Assembly: GCA_024206355.1 (NCBI GenBank) | Contig: JAAGZM010000117.1 | Span: 1 to 12,085 of the forward strand | DNA length: 12,085 nucleotides | From: Gammaproteobacteria bacterium | Lineage (GTDB): Bacteria; Pseudomonadota; Gammaproteobacteria; Enterobacterales; GCA-2746155 | Reading direction: 5' to 3' | In this document: positions 6,601 through 10,792 of the stretch, one piece after another | Position numbering within the stretch: the stretch's first letter is position 1 | How the letters are laid out: every line of letters starts with the position of its first letter | Program-made: the position numbers and the translations under genes | The notes under the pieces: generated by a model | The model's input: the letters and a program-made list of their open reading frames with translations, nothing else | The model's database searches: none | Told to the model about the DNA's origin: nothing

Positions 6601-8979
6601 GCAAAAGCGGCCCTTGAGGTAGTAAAAGCTGCAACAGATCTTACACCAGCCTTGTTTCAGGAAGGGGTTCAGGCTGCAAACTCTGCTTTTGAGGTAGCCA
6701 AAGGTGCAATCAAGGCTTCAGAGATTGCTGTTGAGGAATCAGAATATATCTTTAAAGGGTTAAAGGCATTGATTGATGCTTATCGTAAAAATTTTCATTT
6801 CACTGAAGCCAAGTTTGATGGCAGCCTTCAAGCATTGCTTGGAAAAAAGGATATTACAATGGTTGCCAAGTTTACCGCCTTTGGTGCCGATGTTGATGCA
6901 GATTTAAGTTTTTCTCCAGCCAAGCCAGAAAATTTAACCAAATCTATTGGAAAAATGACCAAGAAACTAGCTGATGAAGCAGTTGATGGAATCAAGCATG
7001 CTTTTTTCGGAGGTGGAAGTACTCACAGTAATTCACAGTCTCAGGCTGTTGCTGACTGGGTTAGCAAAAACAATACTACAAAAGATTCTGCTGGTTTTGG
7101 AGGAGCTAGTTGGAGTGGTCATGGTCCAGGTAATAAGGACATTCCAATGAAGGGCTTAGTCTTCACTAATGCTGGTGATAAGAAATGCATGAAACTGTCT
7201 AATAATAAACTGGTGATTGATCCTCAGAAACATTGTAACGATGCCAAAGATGCTCATCTTTTTCGCTTTAGTCCTGATGGTGATCTAATTTCTGTTGCAT
7301 CTGGAGACAAATCATCACTATGCCTTGAAGCGAAAGGTATTGAAAATGGCACCTCAGTGTCACTTGAAAAATGTAATGGCGAACACTTTCAAAAGTGGAC
7401 ACAAGTGAGCAATCAGGTACTATCTGCCTCAGGTTTGTGTTTGGCTATTGATAAAAAGAACAAAACTATAGTCAATGATTGTGTTACTACTGATAAAAAA
7501 CAAAGCTGGAACACGACACCAATTGCTGATCTCGATGCTCTTTCAAAAATGCCACAGACCAATATGTATGGTGTTGCTTTTCGAGATACAAAAACTAAAA
7601 CCTGCATAGATGGGGCAGACAAAATCCTTCTGTCATATGCCTGTGATGGCGAAGATTATCAAACTTTTAACTTGAATAGCAGTGGTCAGATGATGACACA
7701 GAATCAGTGTATTCATGCTAATGGCAAAAAAAATGGCTCCATCCTTTATCTTGATAAGTGTGACGGAAAAGAGCTTGCGCTTGAATGGATTGGGCAACGT
7801 ATGCGGTTGAAAAATGGAAAATTATGTCTCAATCGCAGCAAAAATCTAGGTCCTGTAGATATCACAGCTGTTACTCTTGGTGATTGCAAATCCACTAGCT
7901 CAGTTTGGGAGGAAGAGCCAACCAATATTGATTCAAAAGGTAGAATACTTCCTGCTTATGACATGGTTAGATTGAAAAGTAATAATAAATGCATAGAAGT
8001 ACGTACAAAGCTTCAGGTAGATGGGCTACCTATTCCGCAGATTGTTTTGTGGAATTGTAATGGTGATTACAATCAGAATTTATCATTCCGGTGGAATGGT
8101 GAAATCCGCTCTTTGGGACAATGTTTATCAGCAACTAACAAGAAGGGAGCTAAACTTGAATTGAAAGATTGTTTCGTACGTCCCAGTGCTTTTGCTATTA
8201 CCGCTGATATGTTCAAAAATCCTGGTAAAAACCGTCAAAATATTAATCATCAACGCTGGAAAATCCAGAAAGATGGCAGCATAAAAAAGCATGGCACCAA
8301 GTTATGTATATCTGCTGATCCAAAGGGTAGGCATATGTTGCAAACTGCACAGCTTGTTAAAGGAATAATGAAGATTCAACTACCTAAAACTGGAAAGCCG
8401 GGAACACTAGGATCTTTACTGGTTCTAGATTCATGTAAATCTAAAAATAAAATTCAAACTTGGGTAATTGATAACAAATTACCAAGCGGCAAAAAGTTTG
8501 CAGGTTACCAGACGATTTCTCATAAAATAGGTAAAAAGAAGCGATGCCTTTCAGCATCTGGAAATGATACTGTTCGAAAACTTATCTCTAGAGAATGTGC
8601 AAAAAATGATACTGATCAGAACTTTGTGGTGACTGATTATGGTGAAATTCGCCAGATGGGAAGATGCCTCAGCACTAATTATTCTTCTAAACCTTCATCT
8701 GAAGGTTATAAACTAGATTTTGAAGAATGTTCAGATAGTAACTTACAAAAATGGGTACATCAAAAAAGTGGCTTGATATCACAAACTGATAAAAAATCGA
8801 AAGAGCTTTGTATCCTGGATGGTCCAACATTTAGCTTAGGCCTACCTTCTTTGTCGTTCATGTCTAAGGAAATGAAAAAGGCGATGGAAAAAATGGGCTC
8901 TTTTGCTATAGTGGGTTCACAAAAATGTTCAGTTAATAATGATAAATCCAATAAATCCTTGCAATGGGATATTCCTTAA
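3637..8979 (+). CDS. Giant secreted protein: beta-rich repeats, helical segment, four ricin-type beta-trefoil lectin domains
   Basis: This 1780-residue protein begins with a Sec signal peptide: MKIS, a hydrophobic core, then a likely cut after LQA27. Residues about 28-860 are beta-rich, with alternating Gly/Asp and aliphatic residues. They contain a module seen three times, around 104-200, 401-492 and 657-760. Residues about 885-1052 are Lys/Ala/Glu-rich and helical, with coiled-coil character. A short beta-like stretch and a Gly/Ser/Asn-rich linker (1123-1170) follow. Residues 1172-1780 form four ricin-B-like beta-trefoils, shown by recurring Cys pairs and Q-x-W or related motifs (QKW 1252, QSW 1289, QRW 1539, QTW 1607, QKW 1704, LQW 1775). 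No catalytic domain is visible. Likely export and glycan binding follow from the signal peptide and lectin family; the function of the N-terminal 1100 residues is unknown. No membrane anchor or sorting signal is apparent. A weak GGA at 3626-3628 precedes the ATG. Confidence 0.9.
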   Translation: MKISLCFSSIFKILIISSMISWGTLQAASLKDTLTQIDTGPYADVACQTAIESLIGGVKGLGVAELSNLSFDDDVVSGDLKMPIGGTWRLYLFGADCSKEIYAFLKPGKDLKFSDMISSISVLKELDRLGLNNQAFIISNTEGSISAEDAPDKVSKAITAATDGDDKAEIEIKSGLTILGVMDLSKSSYTNSALSFMGFKNFKSKKIAVDAQLGSEMLESIIKGSKAKADFTITGTMPSVTLTLPGKHKLPTASLTFKADVHSDSKEFEMTIEAKHTWKKALGIPGLDLSNVVIDIKAGHETAAELDAETKLGRQKLDVTMSVEKADKNTEIAVKLTEPGDKTFKIGTLLRLSKVPGINDIGFKELEVSSAGFSGRIIWKSKELDAAVVTLGHGNKPVLMFKTETFSLKEISSAIGKTPLGKIEIPGMIFTLAEHDPGSINMDDIPDVASLVLADLDEKSDGNLELHKGVGILGVLDTDDLGNSGKALGVSGELVLGGTLGGIFGGDPEVDLYAQFPTFSSKKMPKFLKAAKDVTPVLKLAFKEDNGLEADIGVGLMTHLKVGKQIIELDTAITAVIATSGVGLDISGSLDKWDDAFSLKGFEIDDVAVSIGVDVDGSVSAGFQGTVNLKDGKTEFEIEALMTPDPEALGMPKEVVFKLSANHISLQGLMDLADVFIGATGKNSLAKAARGKGLFDTLQFDKLPLIEFVKYKNDDGDMEEVEIYMATPGATDPALDIDGMGLGLEGRMKVAGKDLAQAKLELNEDGFSVDGKILIKKIGLLKIKNAELDAAASVDDVPHLHLNADAKLLGVEESIIIEFSKEKVGFEETSKFGQVFSSKIAAWATVKNKKDPDFDIALEFQGDLLDAVLAGIEDGLNDLMGDYDKDVKKAQAKLEKAKKAVNEKEKSVDAAIKMAEKTIINGEKKITAAINKVNGLQKTINKKKDAVDDQKKALHKLHWYQVGKAIKYSAEIAVLEINLGELYAAKETAKAALEVVKAATDLTPALFQEGVQAANSAFEVAKGAIKASEIAVEESEYIFKGLKALIDAYRKNFHFTEAKFDGSLQALLGKKDITMVAKFTAFGADVDADLSFSPAKPENLTKSIGKMTKKLADEAVDGIKHAFFGGGSTHSNSQSQAVADWVSKNNTTKDSAGFGGASWSGHGPGNKDIPMKGLVFTNAGDKKCMKLSNNKLVIDPQKHCNDAKDAHLFRFSPDGDLISVASGDKSSLCLEAKGIENGTSVSLEKCNGEHFQKWTQVSNQVLSASGLCLAIDKKNKTIVNDCVTTDKKQSWNTTPIADLDALSKMPQTNMYGVAFRDTKTKTCIDGADKILLSYACDGEDYQTFNLNSSGQMMTQNQCIHANGKKNGSILYLDKCDGKELALEWIGQRMRLKNGKLCLNRSKNLGPVDITAVTLGDCKSTSSVWEEEPTNIDSKGRILPAYDMVRLKSNNKCIEVRTKLQVDGLPIPQIVLWNCNGDYNQNLSFRWNGEIRSLGQCLSATNKKGAKLELKDCFVRPSAFAITADMFKNPGKNRQNINHQRWKIQKDGSIKKHGTKLCISADPKGRHMLQTAQLVKGIMKIQLPKTGKPGTLGSLLVLDSCKSKNKIQTWVIDNKLPSGKKFAGYQTISHKIGKKKRCLSASGNDTVRKLISRECAKNDTDQNFVVTDYGEIRQMGRCLSTNYSSKPSSEGYKLDFEECSDSNLQKWVHQKSGLISQTDKKSKELCILDGPTFSLGLPSLSFMSKEMKKAMEKMGSFAIVGSQKCSVNNDKSNKSLQWDIP
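3946..5916 (+). repeat. Three diverged copies of a beta-rich protein module
   Basis: Within the giant protein, three segments share a layout. Each starts with an F-K or F-L-K strand, then a Ser-Leu/Phe-x-[x]-hydrophobic helix-like stretch, a short hydrophobic strand, and an acidic Asp-rich turn. The first two are clearest: SGLTILGVMDLSKSSYTNS (174-192) matches KGVGILGVLDTDDLGNSG (468-485), and SISAEDAPDKVSKAI (144-158) matches SINMDDIPDVASLVL (439-453). They are about 294 residues apart. The third, from FKLSANHISLQGLMDLAD (657-674), is much more diverged and is inferred by eye. The repeats are at protein level only; the DNA copies are not similar enough to recombine. Confidence 0.55.
6289..6792 (+). 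other. Helical/coiled-coil region of the giant protein
   Basis: Codons for residues about 885-1052 give a Lys/Ala/Glu/Val-rich stretch with almost no Gly or Pro. It includes KKAQAKLEKAKKAVNEKEKS (888-907) and later Ala-rich turns such as AAKETAKAALEVVKAA (984-999). Spaced aliphatic residues and alternating charge suggest long amphipathic helices or a coiled coil. This stands out from the beta-rich sequence on both sides and probably forms a stalk or an oligomerisation element. Register and boundaries are by eye. Confidence 0.65.
7150..8976 (+). repeat. Tandem array of four ricin-type beta-trefoil lectin domains
   Basis: Codons for residues 1172-1780 encode about twelve trefoil subdomains, which I group as 1172-1292, 1310-1425, 1441-1615 and 1622-1780. 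Most carry a Cys pair: the first Cys follows a Leu/Lys strand (CMKL, CLEA, CLAI, CIDG, CIHA, CLNR, CIEV, CLSA, CISA, CLSA, CLST, CILD) and the second lies in a D/E-x-C turn. Q-x-W ends are kept in about half and altered in others (QTF 1342, LEW 1382, QNF 1661). Subdomains in the third and fourth trefoils have long insertions. Ricin-B domains usually bind galactose-type sugars, but the specificity here cannot be read from sequence. Confidence 0.85.
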
Positions 8980-9032
8980 CTATGATATCTGGAGCATTGA
9001 TATTTGACCAAGTAAGTTGATAGCAAATATAA

Positions 9033-9268
9033 AATACTGAAATAAGAATTCCTGCAAAAACAGGTCAATGGGGTGATAGTGGAATACCTCCTAAAAGAGG
9101 TAGTTTCATGAGCCATCGTCTGATTGTAAAATATTTGATAAATGGAAAGAAACAAGTTGGCGTAATAGAGGTACAGATTATGAAGAATTATGCGAGTATT
9201 TTGCTCAGAGAATACTAAAGTCTCTCTACCAAAAACTACCACAACTTGAACCTATAATCCTTCTGTAA
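9033..9268 (+). pseudogene. Remnant of an FAD-dependent oxidoreductase (phytoene desaturase / retinol saturase-like)
   Basis: Two overlapping frames each carry a recognisable piece of one family. Frame one (9033 to about 9150) reads TGQWGDSGIPPKRGSF followed by MSHRLIVKYLINGKK. This resembles the G-Q-W-G-D-x-G-x-P-P-x-x-x-S-F motif and following 'H-x-L-V-x-H-Y-x-x-G' strand of COG1233-type oxidoreductases. Frame two (9104-9268) reads FDKWKETSWRNRGTDYEEL and then FAQRILKSLYQKLPQLEPII, ending at TAA 9266. This matches the family's later 'W-x-x-T-x-W-x-x-R-G-x-x-Y-E' region. The two pieces are in the right order, but in intact members they are far apart (roughly two hundred residues, from memory). 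An internal deletion plus frameshift, near 9135-9155, therefore joined them. The N-terminal dinucleotide-binding part and the C-terminus are missing. No start codon or ribosome site is convincing, so it is not expected to make a working protein. Confidence 0.75.
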
Positions 9269-9372
9269 GTTGCTGTTTTGAAGTACATAATCATAATTAT
9301 GAGCCGGTCAACTGAGGATTCTAGTTTAAAGTACCAATATTCTCTATGAAATAGTCTAGACTGCAATAGATA

Positions 9373-9386
9373 CTAAAAGATTTTAG
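9373..9386. repeat. 14-bp palindrome CTAAAA-GA-TTTTAG
   Basis: A 6-bp perfect inverted repeat around a 2-bp centre that directly abuts the left arm of the larger inverted repeat at 9387-9422. On the minus strand it follows that hairpin and supplies short T runs, so it may be part of the terminator for the AhpD-like gene. Confidence 0.4.
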
Positions 9387-9422
9387 AATTCTCAGATTTA
9401 AAATGTTTTTCATCTGTGAATT
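9387..9422 (-). terminator. Candidate terminator hairpin after the AhpD-like gene
   Basis: Arms AATTCTCAGAT (9387-9397) and ATCTGTGAATT (9412-9422) are complementary over 11 bp with one mismatch and enclose a 14-nt AT-rich loop. The hairpin begins 11 nt after the leftward gene's stop codon, where a terminator is expected. It is GC-poor and the minus strand continues CTAAAATCTTTTAG rather than with a clean U tract, so efficiency is uncertain. It could also stop rightward read-through. Confidence 0.4.
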
Positions 9423-9433
9423 ACATCTAATAT

Positions 9434-10027
9434 TTATAAATGTTTTCCTCGATCCCAACCTGTTCCACCAAGTGTTCTTTCAGCGACCCCTGCAGGATAT
9501 TCCTCAAGGCTTGTTGCCATTGTATCGTTCCAGCGATTGAGATAACCGAACATTGCGATAGTGGCGACAATTTCAACAATTTGGCCTTCATCAAAATATT
9601 TTTTCAGTTCATCAAATTCTTTTTCACTAGCTTCATTTGGAAGTACCGAGCCTTTCAGTGCAAGATTAAGGGCGGCCTTTTCTGCACCTGAAAATAAATC
9701 ACTGGTTTGAAATTCCCAAACGGCAGCAATCTTTTCATCACAGGCTTTATAGATGCTAGATAGATTAGCCATATGAGACTGACAATAACGGCAACCTGTT
9801 GCTTGGCTTGAGATAAGACTTACTAGCATTTTTAATTCTTCTGCAACTGTGCCTTCATAGAGGATCGCCTGGTTCAGTGCAGCAAAGCTTTTGGCAATGT
9901 TGGGGCGTCGTGACATGGTGAGTACTGAGTTTGGAACAAAATTCCGAATAGCCTGATAGCGATCCAGCATGGTTTGTAATTCAGCGTCATTAATATCATC
10001 GCGGGATAGGGGTTGTAAGTGGGCCAT
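9434..10027 (-). CDS. AhpD-like / carboxymuconolactone decarboxylase-family protein (peroxidase-related)
   Basis: This is a 197-residue, all-helical protein of the AhpD/CMD superfamily. The redox motif is C79-R-Y-C82-x-x-H85 within SSQATGCRYCQSHMANL. The preceding acidic helix (EEL 63-65) could supply the proton-relay Glu known from AhpD. Family members reduce peroxides using the CxxC pair, or have unknown substrates; the length fits the 'peroxidase-related enzyme' group rather than the shorter, about 120-residue CMD proteins. The start is placed at ATG 10027 because GAGGA (complement of 10035-10039) lies 7 nt upstream. A TTG six codons earlier would put that ribosome site inside the gene. 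No ahpC or other redox partner is adjacent, so the physiological role is open. Confidence 0.88.
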   Translation of the reverse strand: MAHLQPLSRDDINDAELQTMLDRYQAIRNFVPNSVLTMSRRPNIAKSFAALNQAILYEGTVAEELKMLVSLISSQATGCRYCQSHMANLSSIYKACDEKIAAVWEFQTSDLFSGAEKAALNLALKGSVLPNEASEKEFDELKKYFDEGQIVEIVATIAMFGYLNRWNDTMATSLEEYPAGVAERTLGGTGWDRGKHL

Positions 10028-10053
10028 AAAATAATCCTCGTTCAAATTACTAG

Positions 10054-10075
10054 ATAGTAAATATGAATATACTAT
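10054..10075. promoter_or_regulatory. Possible operator dyad at the AhpD-like gene promoter
   Basis: ATAGTA (10054-10059) and TACTAT (10070-10075) form an inverted repeat with a 10-bp spacer. It overlaps the predicted -10 hexamer and start site of the leftward promoter, where a repressor would act. The region is AT-rich and the arms are only 6 bp, so a chance match is possible. Confidence 0.3.
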
Positions 10076-10094
10076 GACTTTATTAGTCTGTCAT
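10066..10094 (-). promoter_or_regulatory. Sigma-70-type promoter for the AhpD-like gene
   Basis: Read on the minus strand, ATGACA (complement of 10089-10094) and TATATT (complement of 10066-10071) are each one base from consensus and are 17 bp apart. The predicted start of transcription is near 10059, giving a leader of about 30 nt to the ATG at 10027. Confidence 0.5.
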
Positions 10095-10217
10095 TGAGTT
10101 TAATAGATACTCAACGAAGTGGGAAAAACAAATATACGAAGTCACAGAAGAAGTTTAAACTAGCTGTAGGAACAGACAAGATACTTGCCACTGTATAATA
10201 AAAGTCTATTGTTATAA
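10095..10217. other. Intergenic spacer between the divergent promoters
   Basis: I see no gene or RNA here. The only structure is TTGAGT (10094-10099) with ACTCAA (10109-10114), a 6-bp inverted repeat with a 9-nt spacer that touches the -35 of the leftward promoter. The rest is AT-rich and unremarkable. Confidence 0.4.
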
Positions 10218-10234
10218 TGCACCAATGATGTCCA
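10218..10234 (+). promoter_or_regulatory. Weaker NtrC-like binding site
   Basis: TGCACC-AATGA-TGTCCA has a perfect left half of the NtrC consensus (TGCACC-N5-GGTGCA) and a poor right half. Its centre (10226) is exactly 32 bp, three helical turns, upstream of the strong site's centre (10258). The paired NtrC sites of the Escherichia coli glnA enhancer have the same separation. The spacing is the main reason to believe this site. Confidence 0.5.
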
Positions 10235-10248
10235 ACTTCAACCACTCA

Positions 10249-10267
10249 ACGCACCTTTATGGTGCGT
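10249..10267 (+). promoter_or_regulatory. Strong NtrC (GlnG) enhancer site
   Basis: ACGCACC-TTTAT-GGTGCGT is a perfect 7-bp inverted repeat with a 5-bp centre. It matches the NtrC consensus TGCACC-N5-GGTGCA at every position except the outermost base of each half (C and G in place of T and A). It is centred about 96 bp upstream of the predicted sigma-54 start, a normal enhancer distance. No T run follows, so it is not a terminator. Confidence 0.8.
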
Positions 10268-10327
10268 CCACAAGTTTGTAATAATTACTACATACATAAC
10301 ACGTTGTTTCTTATCATATTTATTGAT

Positions 10328-10343
10328 TGGCACAATTAGTGCA
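10328..10343 (+). promoter_or_regulatory. Sigma-54 (-24/-12) promoter of glnK-amtB
   Basis: TGGCAC-AATTA-GTGCA carries the invariant GG (10329-10330) and GC (10341-10342) exactly 12 bp apart, as RpoN promoters require; the -12 block is GTGC rather than TTGC. Transcription should start near 10354, leaving a leader of about 74 nt before glnK. Together with the upstream NtrC sites it predicts induction under nitrogen limitation. Confidence 0.82.
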
Positions 10344-10427
10344 ATCTTATAGATAAAATACTCATGTAATAGTATTTCTAGAAAATAATACCTAAAACCC
10401 TAATTGATATGCACCAAAGGTAAACAA

Positions 10428-10766
10428 ATGAAATTAATAACAGCAATCATTAAACCATTTAAGTTAGATGATGTAAGAGAAGCACTCAGTGAACTCGGAG
10501 TCATGGGATTAACCATTACAGAAGTTAAAGGTTTTGGTCGACAAAAAGGTCACACAGAACTTTATCGTGGAGCAGAATATAATGTAGATTTTTTGCCCAA
10601 AATTAAATTAGAAATTGGGATTAAAGATGAGTTATTAGAAAGAGCTCTGGAATCAATTATAACTACTGCTAATACTGGAAAAGTTGGAGATGGGAAAATC
10701 TTTGTAACTAATCTTGAGCAGGTTATTAGAATTAGAACTGGTGAAACAGATACTGAAGCCTTATAA
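10428..10766 (+). CDS. glnK: Nitrogen regulatory PII protein GlnK
   Basis: This 112-residue PII signal-transduction protein is exactly the usual length. It begins MKLITAIIKPFKLDDVREAL and contains the T-loop GRQKGHTELYRGAEYNVDF with the uridylylation Tyr at residue 51. The B-loop nucleotide site is TGKVGDGKIFV (83-93), and the C-terminus ends RIRTGETDTEAL. PII trimers bind ATP/ADP and 2-oxoglutarate, are uridylylated by GlnD, and GlnK docks on AmtB to block ammonium entry when nitrogen is plentiful. Linkage to amtB, 26 nt downstream, identifies it as GlnK rather than GlnB. The start at 10428 is set by AAAGG (10416-10420) 7 nt upstream and by family length; a TTG at 10404 would add eight unrelated residues. 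Confidence 0.97.
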   Translation: MKLITAIIKPFKLDDVREALSELGVMGLTITEVKGFGRQKGHTELYRGAEYNVDFLPKIKLEIGIKDELLERALESIITTANTGKVGDGKIFVTNLEQVIRIRTGETDTEAL

Positions 10767-10792
10767 ACTAAATAAATAGAGTAGAAATTATC

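Larger units (their letters stand above)
9269..9433. other. AT-rich intergenic stretch with palindromes
   Basis: I find no open frame with recognisable content here. Besides the large inverted repeat and the 14-bp palindrome listed separately, it holds a perfect 10-bp palindrome AGTCTAGACT at 9353-9362 and CATAAT-CATA-ATTATG near 9285-9300. It lies between a dead gene and the 3' end of a leftward gene, so it may be decayed sequence. Confidence 0.5.

Noticed and set aside
9086..9101. Hairpin ACCTC-CTAAAA-GAGGT as terminator of the lectin gene
   Set aside because: Only 5 bp of stem, no T run after it, more than 100 nt beyond the stop codon, and it lies within the oxidoreductase remnant's coding motif.
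8976..9242. Leftward 88-residue open frame
   Set aside because: It lies antisense to the oxidoreductase remnant, has no family likeness and no good ribosome site.
10028..10045. TTG start for the AhpD-like gene at 10045
   Set aside because: The GAGGA ribosome site would lie inside the coding sequence; the ATG at 10027 is placed 7 nt after it.
10316..10328. IHF-like site between the NtrC sites and the sigma-54 promoter
   Set aside because: The TTGATT core is present but the outer YAA is ATA, and it overlaps the -24 element.
10410..10415. A third TGCACC NtrC half-site in the glnK leader
   Set aside because: It has no right half, lies downstream of the predicted transcription start and next to the ribosome site; a chance match is likely.
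10404..10427. TTG start adding eight residues to GlnK
   Set aside because: PII proteins start at MKLI/MKKI and are 112 residues long; the ATG at 10428 has its own ribosome site.
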